Of a DNA stretch of 64,000 bases, positions 36,868 to 46,100 are shown piece by piece (position 1 is the stretch's first letter; each line of letters begins with the position of its first letter). The notes below the pieces were generated by a model. It made no database searches. It was not told the origin of the DNA and saw only the letters and a program-made list of their open reading frames with translations. Both the position numbers and the translations under genes were made by a program. The DNA is from Rhizobium altiplani (GTDB taxonomy: Bacteria > Pseudomonadota > Alphaproteobacteria > Rhizobiales > Rhizobiaceae): the NCBI RefSeq assembly GCF_001542405.1, contig NZ_LNCD01000033.1, positions 62,001 through 126,000 on the forward strand, in the 5' to 3' direction.

Positions 36868-37758
36868 CTAGTGCTTGACTGCGCCTTCCGTGAGGGCGCG
36901 TACGAAGTATCGTTGCAGGACCAGAAACAGGACCACGACGGGCACGCTCATCATGAAGCTGGCCGCCATCAGGCCCGGAAAGTCCGTTGTATTTTCCGAA
37001 AAGAAGCGCTGGATGCCGACGGGCAGTGTCAACTGCTCGTTCTTGGAGAGGAAGGTGTAGGCGTAGATGTACTCGTTCCACGCGCCAATGAAGGAGTAGA
37101 TCGCCGTGGCGATGATGCCTGGCGCCGAGAGCGGCATCACGATGAGGACAAATGCCTGGAACCGCGTGGCCCCGTCGATGCGCGCCGCCTGCTCGAGTTG
37201 CACCGGGATGTTGTCGTAGAAGCCCTTGAGGAGCCAGATTGCCAGCGGCAGGCCGAATGTGAGGTAGGTGAGGATGAGCGACCCATGCGTGTTCACGAGC
37301 CCGATCGCGCGCATCAGGATGAAGAGCGGCACGAGAAAGATCACCGCCGGAAACATGTTCCGAAGCAAGACGGTGAAGAACAGAAAGTTCCGGCCCGGGA
37401 AGGTGAAGCGTGAAAAGGCGTAGGCCGCGGGAACTGCCACGATCACCGAAAGGATGGTTGTGGCGGTGGAGACGAAAAGGCTGTTCCAGAAGAAGCGAAG
37501 GAAGTCCTGGCCGACGCTGTTCTGCGGATCGAGCAGCTTCTGGTAGCTGGCAAGCGTGGGTTGGTCCGGCCACCATTGCGGCGGGAATTGCATGGCCGCG
37601 AAACCTGACTTGATCGAGGTGATCAGCATCCAGATCATCGGCAATGCGGTGTAAAGCAGCATGAACACAAGGAAGATGCGTCCGCCCCACCGCCATCCAT
37701 CAATGCGCCTACGGCGGCGCGCCTGGCTAAGATGAGCAGTTTCGGCAATCGTGCTCAT
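36868..37758 (-). CDS. MalG/UgpE-type carbohydrate ABC transporter permease
   Basis: This is an inner-membrane permease of 296 residues with six hydrophobic spans. The EAA loop reads EQAARIDGATRFQAFVLIVMPLSAPG, and the C-terminus FVRALTEGAVKH is the usual end of this subunit (ending G-A-V-K). The ATG overlaps the stop of the partner permease (ATGA at 37755-37758). It works with that permease, the ATPase at 35759 and the SBP at 38788. Confidence 0.94.
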   Translation of the reverse strand: MSTIAETAHLSQARRRRRIDGWRWGGRIFLVFMLLYTALPMIWMLITSIKSGFAAMQFPPQWWPDQPTLASYQKLLDPQNSVGQDFLRFFWNSLFVSTATTILSVIVAVPAAYAFSRFTFPGRNFLFFTVLLRNMFPAVIFLVPLFILMRAIGLVNTHGSLILTYLTFGLPLAIWLLKGFYDNIPVQLEQAARIDGATRFQAFVLIVMPLSAPGIIATAIYSFIGAWNEYIYAYTFLSKNEQLTLPVGIQRFFSENTTDFPGLMAASFMMSVPVVVLFLVLQRYFVRALTEGAVKH

Positions 37759-38714
37759 TCATTTCCATCCTTCTGCTCGTTGCCGCTCAGTGCGCGGACG
37801 TAGAAGTAGCCGAGCGACATCAGGATCAGGAACAGCAGCACAGAATAGGCCGATGCCACCCCCCAGCGCTGGCGGCCGAAGGCGAGTTCATAGATGTGGG
37901 TGATCCAGATATGCGATGCGTTCGACGGCCCGCCGCCGGTCATGATCCAGGGGATGATGAAGGAATTGAAGTTGGCCACGGCCAGCAGAAGGATCGTCAC
38001 CGTCGAAACGTTTCTCAGGTGCGGAAAGGTGACGTGCCAGAACCGCTGCCATGCATTGGCCCCGTCGACTTTTGCGGCGCGCAGCAACTGGTCGGGAACC
38101 GTCTGCAGGCCCGCCATCATCATGATCATCGCAAACGGAAACTCTCGCCAGATATTGACGACAATCAGCGAGGGCAGCACCGTGCTGACGCTGTCGATGA
38201 AATTCGGCGGCCGGTCGGCCAGTCCGAGGCCGACAAGCACCGCGCCAATGATCCCGAAGTCCGAATGGTAGATCCACTTCCAGATATAGGACGCGGCAAC
38301 CGCGCTGATGACCCAGGGAATGATCAGGACGGCGCGCAGGATGCCCCGGCCGACAAAGTCGCGATGGAGCGCCAGGGCACAGGCAAATCCGAGGACAAAT
38401 GAGATGAAGGTCGATCCCAATGTCCAGATGAGAGTGTTCGAGGTGACCTTCCAGAACACCGGACTTGTGAGGATGGCGATGTAGTTGTCGAGGCCGACGT
38501 AGATCTTGTCCCGAAGCTGCAGGCCAGGCGGTGTATTGAAGAACGACAGCTCGATCGTGTAGTAGATGGGGTAGGCTATGACGACCAGCATCACAGCAAT
38601 GGCGGGAAGCACGTACGCGTAGTCAGCGCGATGCTCCCACATCTTTCGCAGCACGCCGGACCTATCGGGGTGCAGTCTTCGACTAACCTCGGTCTTGCCA
38701 GTCAAGATCGTCAC
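37755..38714 (-). CDS. MalF/UgpA-type carbohydrate ABC transporter permease
   Basis: This is an inner-membrane permease of 319 residues starting with GTG 38714, with AAGGG upstream. The EAA loop is LLRAAKVDGANAWQRFWHVTFPHLRN, and a TGGGPSNASHIWITHIYELAF segment is characteristic of the UgpA/MalF-like subunit. A 73-nt gap with a strong hairpin separates it from the SBP gene. It overlaps the downstream permease by 4 nt. Confidence 0.94.
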   Translation of the reverse strand: MTILTGKTEVSRRLHPDRSGVLRKMWEHRADYAYVLPAIAVMLVVIAYPIYYTIELSFFNTPPGLQLRDKIYVGLDNYIAILTSPVFWKVTSNTLIWTLGSTFISFVLGFACALALHRDFVGRGILRAVLIIPWVISAVAASYIWKWIYHSDFGIIGAVLVGLGLADRPPNFIDSVSTVLPSLIVVNIWREFPFAMIMMMAGLQTVPDQLLRAAKVDGANAWQRFWHVTFPHLRNVSTVTILLLAVANFNSFIIPWIMTGGGPSNASHIWITHIYELAFGRQRWGVASAYSVLLFLILMSLGYFYVRALSGNEQKDGNE

Positions 38715-38742
38715 TGTGCCGAACCCTTGTTCTTCGGAGCAA

Positions 38743-38769
38743 ACCGGCTGCGATCAAGGCGCAGCCGGT
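38743..38769 (-). promoter_or_regulatory. Perfect 10-bp hairpin between SBP and permease genes
   Basis: ACCGGCTGCG (38743-38752) and CGCAGCCGGT (38760-38769) form a perfect stem with a 7-nt loop, 18 nt after the SBP stop on the minus strand. No T-tract follows in the direction of transcription. It is a candidate for differential expression of SBP over permeases. Confidence 0.6.
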
Positions 38770-38787
38770 CAGATCGTCAGGCCCGGA

Positions 38788-40266
38788 CTAGAGTCCGCCA
38801 TCCGTCAGGTCTTTTACCTTCTTGGCTGCGTCGTCCGCTGCTTGGTCGACGGTCATGGCCCCCGTCAGGGCATTCTGCAGCATGTCCGGGACGATGATGT
38901 TCATGATCTCGGGGGACTGCGGCAGCGCCGGGAACGGGATGCCGTATGGCAGCATCGAGGTCGTGACATCGAGGAACTTGATGCTGTCCAGACGTTCCTT
39001 CATCCATTTGGTCTTGAAGCCGTTAAGGTTTCCCGGATTCGAGCCGGCATAGGCCATCTTCAGCGACCATTCGGGGCTCGTCCACATGCAGATGATAGCC
39101 TTTGCAGCCGGCTCGTCTACCTTGCCGCCCTCCACATATTCGGGCTTCAGGATATGAATGTTGGAGCCGCCAAACACGACGGCACGCTTGCCGTCCGGGC
39201 CGGTGGGAATGAGGCCATAGCGCATGTTGTCGATTACCGTCTGCGCCTTGACCTTGTCGGTATCCGTCGCCTTTTTCTGCAGGTCGAGCATGACGTTGTA
39301 GTCGGACGGGTGCGAGATCATCATGCCGAGCTGGCCAGCGAGGAAGAGGGGCTGGTTGTCGGCCTGCTGGTTGGTAAGCGCCGAAACCGGAACCGACTTG
39401 TCGCGCACATACATATCGTAGGAAGCTTGCAGTGCCGCCTTGCTCTGTGCGGAGTTCAGCTCGACCACCTTATACGTCGGGTTGGCCGTCGCTTCGTCGA
39501 AGACGCCGCCGCCATAGGCCCACAGCTGAGGCATGAAGCGGTACGGCGTATTTCCGGCATTCTTGCGCGCCACGAGGCCATAACCGGCAATGCCGAGCTT
39601 ATCGTGGATCTGCTTGGAATACTTGACGACGTCGTCCCAGGTTGCCGGAGCCTTGTCCGGATCAAGGCCTGCACGCTTGAAGATGTCGGCGTTCCAGATG
39701 AACGCCATCGTTTCGTTGTTGGTGGGAATCCCGTAGGTCACCCCATCCCAGGTTACAGCCTTCATTGCGCCCGGCCAGAAATCCTCGGTCGAATACCCTA
39801 CATCCTCGGGTTTGAGCGGCTGCAAATAGCCCTTCGAGGCAAACTCCGTGCCGCCGAGGATCTGCAGGCGGACCGCCATCGGTGCTGCATTGCCAAGGAG
39901 TGCGGTCCGGAACTTGTCCAGCAGGTCGTTATAGGTGAGAGCCTGTTCCTCAAGCTGGATGTTTGGATAGGTTTTGCGGAAGGTCTGGAAGAAGTCCTTG
40001 TAATACTCGCGCAGGAGGTCGGGGTCGCCCTCGAACACGCCCTGATACCAGAAAGTCAGTCGCCCCTTATAGTCGAGCGGGGTGACCTTGGCGCAATCGC
40101 CCGCCGTGTCAAAATCCTGGGTGCCGGCAATGGAGCGCACATATTGCGGCGACCACTTGCTCAAATCGATCGACGCACCGAGCGCCGACGCAGACATCAA
40201 CGATATCATCAAAGCGGTTGAGACAGTGCCGCGCAGGACGGCACCTCCGAGTGAAATCCTCGTCAT
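38788..40266 (-). CDS. Carbohydrate ABC transporter substrate-binding protein (SBP family 1)
   Basis: The 492-residue periplasmic protein is long for the family. A signal peptide ends near SASALGAS, and GGAGG precedes the ATG by six bases. Typical segments are PATWDDVVKYSKQI, the ISHPSDYN region and NPGNLNGFKTKW. It heads the minus-strand operon with two permeases, ATPase, dehydratase and RraA-like protein, so the ligand is probably an aldonic or uronic acid, or a glycoside of one, processed by the enolase-superfamily enzymes. It is divergent from the GntR regulator at 40477. Confidence 0.9.
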   Translation of the reverse strand: MTRISLGGAVLRGTVSTALMISLMSASALGASIDLSKWSPQYVRSIAGTQDFDTAGDCAKVTPLDYKGRLTFWYQGVFEGDPDLLREYYKDFFQTFRKTYPNIQLEEQALTYNDLLDKFRTALLGNAAPMAVRLQILGGTEFASKGYLQPLKPEDVGYSTEDFWPGAMKAVTWDGVTYGIPTNNETMAFIWNADIFKRAGLDPDKAPATWDDVVKYSKQIHDKLGIAGYGLVARKNAGNTPYRFMPQLWAYGGGVFDEATANPTYKVVELNSAQSKAALQASYDMYVRDKSVPVSALTNQQADNQPLFLAGQLGMMISHPSDYNVMLDLQKKATDTDKVKAQTVIDNMRYGLIPTGPDGKRAVVFGGSNIHILKPEYVEGGKVDEPAAKAIICMWTSPEWSLKMAYAGSNPGNLNGFKTKWMKERLDSIKFLDVTTSMLPYGIPFPALPQSPEIMNIIVPDMLQNALTGAMTVDQAADDAAKKVKDLTDGGL

Positions 40267-40476
40267 AGGTATCCTCCGGGTTCGCTCCCATGCCGCTCTG
40301 CCTCAAGGCGAGCGGTCTTTTGCTCCTCGGCCGCAGGACGTCTTTATCCAGTGTATGCCTTAGAGCTAATTATACGTTTTCAGATCGTCGATTGCCTGTC
40401 AACCGGCGAAATCGTACATTGTTTGGAGGAGCCTCGCGTGATATTTAAGAAAGGCGTGTATTAATTGGGGACAGTC
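40267..40476. promoter_or_regulatory. Divergent promoter region between SBP operon and GntR regulator
   Basis: This AT-richer 210-nt gap must contain promoters for the minus-strand transport operon and the plus-strand GntR/dehydratase genes. AATTATACG around 40367-40375 is a possible -10 region. I found no perfect palindrome long enough to call a GntR operator with confidence. Confidence 0.35.
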
Positions 40477-41187
40477 TTGGCCGATACGAGCGATTTCAAA
40501 GCACAGCCACCCGAAGGGATCGACGCGATCGGGGCCTCCAGCGAGGGTGCCTCGCTCTATCAACTGATCAGGGAAGACATCATCGAAGGGCGGCTCGCCG
40601 CCAACGAACGGCTGGTTGTCACCGATCTCGCCCGACGTCACGGCACCTCGACCAACCCCGTGCGCGAGGCTCTGCAACTGTTGCGCGGGGAGGGCTTTGT
40701 GACCCTTGTTCCCAACCGCGGAGCGCGCGTCCGGCCGATTGATCAGGATTTTGTTCGGGACATCTACGAGATAGGAGTCTTGATCGAGCCGGCACTGACG
40801 CGATGGTTCGTCAGCATGGCGACCGTCGAAGACATTGCTGAACTCGAACGCATCCAGGCGCTGATTGAAGAGAACGACTTCGCCGACACGCTCAGGCACA
40901 GTGAGCTCGACACCGCCTTTCACACCGTAATGTACCAGAGGCACTATAACCGCCATGCCGCCGAGCTTTGGTGGAAGCATCGCGAAGTGCTTCGAGCCGT
41001 GAGCCGGCGTTTCAACTTCACACTCGCCCGGCGTGCGGCGATCCTTAGCGAGCATCGAGAGCTCATCGAGCACGTAAAGGCGGGCAACGCGAACGAGGCA
41101 GCCGAACTCATTGCGCGCCATGTCGAGGGCTCCGGCCGACACATCCTCGAACACATGCGTGCACGCAACGCCGCTCGGGCAGGATAG
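40477..41187 (+). CDS. GntR-family (FadR/FCD-type) transcriptional regulator
   Basis: The 236-residue product has an N-terminal winged helix (about residues 26-80, with VTDLARRHGTSTNPVREALQLL and GEGFVTLVPNRG) and a C-terminal FCD domain whose metal ligands are visible as the Asp/His of ELDTAFHTVMY and later His in SEHRELIEH and RHVEGSGRH. It should sense a sugar acid and control both the divergent importer operon and the three dehydratase genes downstream. The start is one of two TTG codons: 40477 is preferred for GGGGA six bases upstream, and 40465 is the alternative. Confidence 0.88.
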   Translation: MADTSDFKAQPPEGIDAIGASSEGASLYQLIREDIIEGRLAANERLVVTDLARRHGTSTNPVREALQLLRGEGFVTLVPNRGARVRPIDQDFVRDIYEIGVLIEPALTRWFVSMATVEDIAELERIQALIEENDFADTLRHSELDTAFHTVMYQRHYNRHAAELWWKHREVLRAVSRRFNFTLARRAAILSEHRELIEHVKAGNANEAAELIARHVEGSGRHILEHMRARNAARAG

Positions 41188-41241
41188 AAAAGATCGCCTG
41201 GAATATCGTTATCCCAACCACTTCGGATAAAGGCAGTTGAG

Positions 41242-42408
41242 ATGAAAATCACCAGCGTGCGGCCGTGGCTGATCAAGTCCGGGGCTTCTTATTGGGGAGA
41301 GTTTCTGTTCGTCGAGGTGACGACGGATGAGGGGGTGAGCGGCTGGGGAGAGATCACCACCACGACAAGGCTTGCCAATCGCGCCCTCTGCACGATCCTG
41401 CGGCAGATCGGTGCCGCAGTGACGGGCGAGGACCCGGCACGTATCGAGTATCTCTGGCACAAGATATTCCGCAGCTTCACCTACATGGGCAGTCGCGGGG
41501 CCGCGGTCGAATGCGTGAGCGCCATTGACATTGCTCTCTGGGACATACGAGGCAAGGTACTCGGCAAGCCGATTTACGAGCTGTTGGGCGGATCGGTACG
41601 CAATGAAATTGCGCTCTACACCCACCCCAACCAGGCCAAATTTACCAGCAAGGAGGCTGTCGTCCGCGAAATTCACGACATCGTCGAATCCGGCCACACT
41701 GCGCTCAAGTTCGATCCCTTCCCCTACCAAGGGCGCGTCGCCGATGGCCAGCCTCGCGAACAGCGGGACGGGTACCTCGATGGCAGCATGTCGCGCAAGG
41801 ACGAGCGCGAAGCCGCCGAGCTCACGGCTCTGATCCGGGAAACGGCAGGCTCTGATGTCGACATTCTCATCGATGCGCATGGCCGGTTCGACGTTCCGAC
41901 CGCCATTCGCCTTTGTCGAAGCCTCGAGGAAGCTGGTCAGATCGACTGGTTCGAGGAGCCCTGTCCACCGGAGAGCCTCAATGCTCTCCGACAGGTCCGT
42001 GAGAAGGTCAGCGCCGCCATCTCGTGGGGCGAGCGCGGCCACACCAAGTGGGATTTCGTGCCGGTGCTCGAAAACAGGCTCGCTGACTACATCATGCCTG
42101 ATGTCACCTGGACCGGCGGCATTACTGAACTCAAGAAGATTTCTGCCCTGTGCGAAGCCTACTACATCCCGGTCTCGCCGCATGACGCCGCAGGGCCGAT
42201 CAACGTGGTTGCGGGAGCGCAGGTGATGATGACCGTTCCCAACTTCTACAAACTCGAAACGTCGGAGTGGAACCTCGGCAAATATGATCACCTCATCGAC
42301 AGACCACTCGATGTTTCGAACGGCAGCCTCAAGCTTGCGCCCAGGCCTGGTCTCGGCGTTGAAATGAACCGCGACTACCTTCAAGACCACGAGATAGAGC
42401 TGGCCTAG
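41242..42408 (+). CDS. Enolase-superfamily dehydratase/racemase (mandelate racemase subgroup)
   Basis: The 388-residue product has the N-terminal capping domain ending IYELLGG and the barrel residues Asp211 and His213 (LIDAHGRFD), DWFEEP (Glu238/239), SWGERG (Glu264), Asp287 (MPDVTWTGG) and the general base His314 in VSPHDAAGP. The Asp-x-His arrangement places it with the galactonate/gluconate-dehydratase-like enzymes. Its insertion KFDPFPYQG with a charged loop after it differs from the gene at 34562. It is the first of three tandem enolase-superfamily genes behind the GntR gene. Confidence 0.87.
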   Translation: MKITSVRPWLIKSGASYWGEFLFVEVTTDEGVSGWGEITTTTRLANRALCTILRQIGAAVTGEDPARIEYLWHKIFRSFTYMGSRGAAVECVSAIDIALWDIRGKVLGKPIYELLGGSVRNEIALYTHPNQAKFTSKEAVVREIHDIVESGHTALKFDPFPYQGRVADGQPREQRDGYLDGSMSRKDEREAAELTALIRETAGSDVDILIDAHGRFDVPTAIRLCRSLEEAGQIDWFEEPCPPESLNALRQVREKVSAAISWGERGHTKWDFVPVLENRLADYIMPDVTWTGGITELKKISALCEAYYIPVSPHDAAGPINVVAGAQVMMTVPNFYKLETSEWNLGKYDHLIDRPLDVSNGSLKLAPRPGLGVEMNRDYLQDHEIELA

Positions 42409-42470
42409 CAACGCTCTACGCCGCCCCAGCGAGCGGCGACGAGCCCCACCCACCAAAACGAGGACAAGTC

Positions 42471-43832
42471 ATGCCAGAGGCAGATGGAGCCGACGAGGCG
42501 CTCAATCGGGTGAACATGCATTCCAAGCCGTCCGACCTTCGCATCACCGACATGCGGGTAGCCGAAATTGTCGGCGCGCCGTTCACCTCGGTGCTGCTCA
42601 AGATTTACACCAACCAGGGCATCGTCGGGCTTGGCGAGGTGCGCGACGGTGCCAGCGCCACCTATGCCCTGATGCTGAAGAGCCGGCTGCTTGGCGAGAA
42701 CCCTTGCAACATCGATCGACTGTTTCGCCGGATCAAGCAGTTCGGCGGGCACGGCCGGCAGGGCGGTGGCGTATCGGCGGTTGAAATCGCGTTATGGGAT
42801 CTGGCCGGCAAGGCCTATGGCGTCCCCATCTACCAGATGCTCGGCGGCCGGTTTCGGGAAAAAGTGCGTGTCTACTGCGATACCGACGCAACGGTGCCGA
42901 GCGGCACCGAGACCGGAAAGCGCCTCAAGCAGCGCATGGAGCTAGGCTTCACCTTCCTCAAGATGGATCTTGGGCTGATGCAGATCGCGGATGTGCCCGG
43001 TGCGGTCGTGTTTCCGGCCGGCTCACTCGAGGGCTACCGCCACAGTCCTACTCGCGGGCCGCTGAAGACCAATGACGAGCGGCGCGTCCGCAACGCTGCG
43101 TACGATCTGCATAACGTCCAGCACCCGTTTACCGGCCTTCACTTTTCCGACAAGGGCCTCGACCTGCTTGAGCAATACATCGCCGAGGTTCGGGAGGTCA
43201 TCGGCATGGACGTGCCGCTCGCGATCGACCATATCGGCCATATCTCGTTGCAGAACGGCATTCGCCTCGCCAGGCGAATTGAAAAATACGTGCCAGCCTG
43301 GCTCGAGGATGTAATCCCTTGGCAATACACCGAGCAGTACCAGCGACTGCAGGAGGCCACCACGGTGCCGATCTGCACCGGCGAGGATATCTATCTCAAG
43401 GAGGGCTTCGAGCCTCTGCTCAAGAGCGGCGGCGTCTCCGTTATCCACCCGGACCTGCTCACCAGCGGGGGCATCCTCGAGACCAAGAAGATTGGCGATA
43501 TGGCGCAGGACGATGGTGTCGCCATGGCCATCCATATGGCAGAAAGTCCAATCGCCGCAATGGCTGCGGCACATGTCGCGACCGCGACCGAAAATTTCAT
43601 GGCGCTCGAATACCACTCCGCCGATGTCGACTGGTGGGACGATATCGTCACGGGCCTTCCCAGACCGCTGGTGCAGAACGGCTTCATCACTGTTCCGGAC
43701 AAGCCGGGGCTCGGGATTGACGACGTCGTCGACGAGGTGATCTCGCGGCATCTGCAGCCGGGTGTCACCGGCATTTGGCAGCCTACGGATCACTGGGACA
43801 ATGAATATTCCTGGGATCGCACCTGGAGCTGA
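42471..43832 (+). CDS. Enolase-superfamily enzyme, second of tandem trio
   Basis: The product is long for the superfamily (453 residues) owing to an N-terminal extension of about 20 residues and a large loop around residues 170-225. Active-site candidates are Lys164 (FLKMDLG), Asp253 (AIDHIGH), Glu279 (WLEDV), Glu305 ([12 protein letters not shown]), Asp328 and His355 in AIHMAESP. The WLED...Y and TGE-IYL segments are shared with the next gene product, so the two are closer to each other than to the first of the trio. The substrate is unknown; a sugar acid is likely. GAGG precedes ATG 42471. Confidence 0.83.
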   Translation: MPEADGADEALNRVNMHSKPSDLRITDMRVAEIVGAPFTSVLLKIYTNQGIVGLGEVRDGASATYALMLKSRLLGENPCNIDRLFRRIKQFGGHGRQGGGVSAVEIALWDLAGKAYGVPIYQMLGGRFREKVRVYCDTDATVPSGTETGKRLKQRMELGFTFLKMDLGLMQIADVPGAVVFPAGSLEGYRHSPTRGPLKTNDERRVRNAAYDLHNVQHPFTGLHFSDKGLDLLEQYIAEVREVIGMDVPLAIDHIGHISLQNGIRLARRIEKYVPAWLEDVIPWQYTEQYQRLQEATTVPICTGEDIYLKEGFEPLLKSGGVSVIHPDLLTSGGILETKKIGDMAQDDGVAMAIHMAESPIAAMAAAHVATATENFMALEYHSADVDWWDDIVTGLPRPLVQNGFITVPDKPGLGIDDVVDEVISRHLQPGVTGIWQPTDHWDNEYSWDRTWS

Positions 43833-43849
43833 GGAAAAAAGGAACGAAG

Positions 43850-45049
43850 ATGAAGATCACCGATCTGCGCTGCGCCGTTATCGGCAAGCACCCGATCGTC
43901 CGCATCGTTACGGACGAGGGCCTCTATGGCCTGGGTGAAGTCGAATTCACCAAGTCCTACCTCAAGCCCTTTGTGCTGCATTTCCGCGAGGCGCTGGTCG
44001 GCGAGGACCCGACCGACGTCGAGAGAGTGATGCTGAAGATCCGCCAACGCGGCTCTTTCAAGCCGTACGGCGCCGCGGTGAGCGCTATTGAACATGCGTT
44101 GTGGGATATTGCTGGCAAGGCCGCGGGCGTGCCCGCCTATAAACTGCTCGGCGGCAAGGTGCGGGACAAGGTGCGCGTCTACAACGGCTCGGTTCGCCAA
44201 AAACGCACGGGCGACCGGCCGGAGGATTACGCCGCTGACGTCAAATGGATGATGGAGCAGCCGCAGAACTTCTTCATGATCAAGCAAGGGATCTCGTTCC
44301 ACTCCAACATGAAGGACACCATCGAGGGCTTCCACTACGGCGTGACGCAGAAGAAGGCCGGCTATCACGGCGCCATGGATCAGGGCATGATCAGCGAGCG
44401 CGGTTTCAATCACATGATCGACTGCGTGACCGCAATGAAGGAAGTGCTGGGCGACAAGGTCAGTCTGGCGCTCGACTGCGGCCCCGGCTGGATGCTGCCC
44501 GATGCGATCAAGTTCGCCCGCGCGGTCGAGAAGTACAATTTGATGTGGCTCGAGGACATGCTGACTGGCGACTACGTGCCATGGGTCAATCCGCAGGCCT
44601 ATCGGGAGCTGACAACCTCCACCTCGACGCCAATCCACACTGGTGAGCAGATCTACCTGCGACACAATTTCAAGGAGCTGATCGAAACGCAGGCGGTACG
44701 CGTCATCGGCCCCGATCCAGCCGATGTCGGAGGCATTGCCGAGCTCAAATGGGTCGCCGAGCACGCCTACATGCACTCGATCCTGATGGCGCCGCACGGC
44801 ACTGCCAACGGTCTGCTCGGCCTCGGCGCGTTGATCAATGTCTGCGCTACGTTGCCGGCAAATTACATCGCTTTCGAATATCCCACCGCCTCCGACCCCT
44901 GGTGGGAGGATCTGGTAATCGGCTTGCCGCCGCAGATCGTCAAGGACAGCATGGTCGACCTGCTGGAAGCGCCGGGGCTCGGCCTCGATATCGACGCTGA
45001 AGCGGCCAGGAGATATCTGAGGGAAGAGGATGCGGGCTTTTTCGACTGA
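43850..45049 (+). CDS. Enolase-superfamily enzyme, third of tandem trio
   Basis: The 399-residue product has Lys145 (FMIKQG), Asp209 (LALDCGPGW), Glu235 (WLEDM), Glu266 (HTGEQIYL), Asp289 (GPDPADVGG) and His316 (LMAPHGTANG). It lacks the Asp-x-His pair of the DgoD-like genes: the position after Asp209 reads Cys-Gly-Pro-Gly. A Lys plus a distal His is therefore the more likely acid/base set. AAGGAA precedes ATG 43850, only 17 nt after the second gene, so the trio is one operon. It may act on a different epimer of the same acid. Confidence 0.83.
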   Translation: MKITDLRCAVIGKHPIVRIVTDEGLYGLGEVEFTKSYLKPFVLHFREALVGEDPTDVERVMLKIRQRGSFKPYGAAVSAIEHALWDIAGKAAGVPAYKLLGGKVRDKVRVYNGSVRQKRTGDRPEDYAADVKWMMEQPQNFFMIKQGISFHSNMKDTIEGFHYGVTQKKAGYHGAMDQGMISERGFNHMIDCVTAMKEVLGDKVSLALDCGPGWMLPDAIKFARAVEKYNLMWLEDMLTGDYVPWVNPQAYRELTTSTSTPIHTGEQIYLRHNFKELIETQAVRVIGPDPADVGGIAELKWVAEHAYMHSILMAPHGTANGLLGLGALINVCATLPANYIAFEYPTASDPWWEDLVIGLPPQIVKDSMVDLLEAPGLGLDIDAEAARRYLREEDAGFFD

Positions 45050-45164
45050 AGCTTTGTCCACTTGCCCGCAGCAGCGATATGAGCGGTCAAACCAGTCCGC
45101 GTCTTCTATATTCCCGCGTCCTTAGGGGCGTCTTCTCGAATCATGTTCCATATACAACTGACCG

Positions 45165-45911
45165 CTATTCCTCGAATATCTTGCCGGTGCGGGCCTCGAG
45201 CCGGTAGCGGTTGCCGGGATAGATGAGGCGGGCGGTGGAGACGACGTGCCGCCCGGACCAGGTGCGGCGGCGGATGGCCAGGCAAGGCTCGCTCTTCAGG
45301 ATCGTCAGGAGCTTGCACTCCCAGGACTGCGGCATGGCTGCCTCGACGATGTGCTCGGATCCGCTCAGCGGGGCGGCAGCCGTCAGATAGGCGTTTGGGG
45401 TCAGGGAGGCAAAGTCCTGCGCCAGATAGTCGGGGGCTGCTGCCGGATTGACGAACCGGTCTTCGATCTGCACCGGCACGCCGTTTTCGCTGTGCACGAT
45501 CAGGGAGTGAAAGACGGGTGCACCGATATCGAGCTCCAGCGCGTCGGCCGTCTCGGGAGATGCTGTCTCCTGCGCCAGAATCACAACCGAGGCCTCATGC
45601 GCGTGGCCGCGCTCAGCAATCTCTTCGGCAATATTGCGCACCTCGAACAGGGCCGAATACCCCTTGCGCTCCGCGACAAAGGAGCCGACGCCCTGGATGC
45701 GAACCAGCTCGCCTTCGTTTGCGAGTTCACGCAATGCCCTGTTGGCGGTCATCTTGCTGACGCCGAGTTCGTTCACCAATTCGTTTTCGGAAGGCACGCG
45801 ATGCTTCGGAGGCCACTCGCCGCTATGGATGCGGTCGAGTATCATCTGCTTGACGCCGGCGTAGAGCGGTGCGGTATCGTTATCCCTCATCATCTCGCTT
45901 GGACGCTTCAT
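45165..45911 (-). CDS. hutC: HutC-type GntR-family regulator
   Basis: The 248-residue product has a GntR winged helix (LYAGVKQMILDRIHSGEW to GVGSFVAERKG) and a UTRA ligand domain (VHSENGVPVQIEDRFVNPAAAPDY, VSTARLIYPGNRYRLEARTG) matching histidine-utilisation repressors. HutC binds urocanate in known systems; whether this one does is not certain because the local lyase is unusual. It is divergent from the His-type importer. A shared CCATATACAAC element lies on both sides of the gene (45148-45158 and 45992-46002). Confidence 0.85.
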   Translation of the reverse strand: MKRPSEMMRDNDTAPLYAGVKQMILDRIHSGEWPPKHRVPSENELVNELGVSKMTANRALRELANEGELVRIQGVGSFVAERKGYSALFEVRNIAEEIAERGHAHEASVVILAQETASPETADALELDIGAPVFHSLIVHSENGVPVQIEDRFVNPAAAPDYLAQDFASLTPNAYLTAAAPLSGSEHIVEAAMPQSWECKLLTILKSEPCLAIRRRTWSGRHVVSTARLIYPGNRYRLEARTGKIFEE

Positions 45912-45983
45912 TGCCTATTCCCTTTGCAATCGCGGAATCCGCTCGATAAGTCGACTTTCCTCTTGCATAACACAAAATATCTC

Positions 45984-46002
45984 ATATGGTACCATATACA
46001 AC
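45984..46002. promoter_or_regulatory. Candidate HutC operator with a perfect 14-bp palindrome
   Basis: ATATGGTACCATAT at 45984-45997 is a perfect palindrome; it continues into CATATACAAC, which resembles the TGTATA/TATACA half-sites known for HutC and other UTRA-type GntR regulators. It lies in the divergent gap between hutC and the importer SBP gene, the right place for control of both. A second CCATATACAAC lies at 45148-45158, just beyond the 3' end of hutC. Confidence 0.5.
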
Positions 46003-46100
46003 CTCTCGAAAGATCGATCAAGAAGATCGGCGTCGAGCAAGCCGGCGAAGACCGGTGTCGGACCGCAAGGTCAATCGTCACTTCAGAGGAGATAGAACCA

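Noticed and set aside
36857..37696. Long open extension in front of the UgpC-type ATPase on the minus strand
   Set aside because: It overlaps the permease gene in another frame and carries no family motifs; GTG 36856 has a good ribosome-binding site.
45246..46100. Long open extension in front of the HisJ-type gene
   Set aside because: It runs antisense through hutC; the signal peptide and AGGAG mark ATG 46101 as the start.
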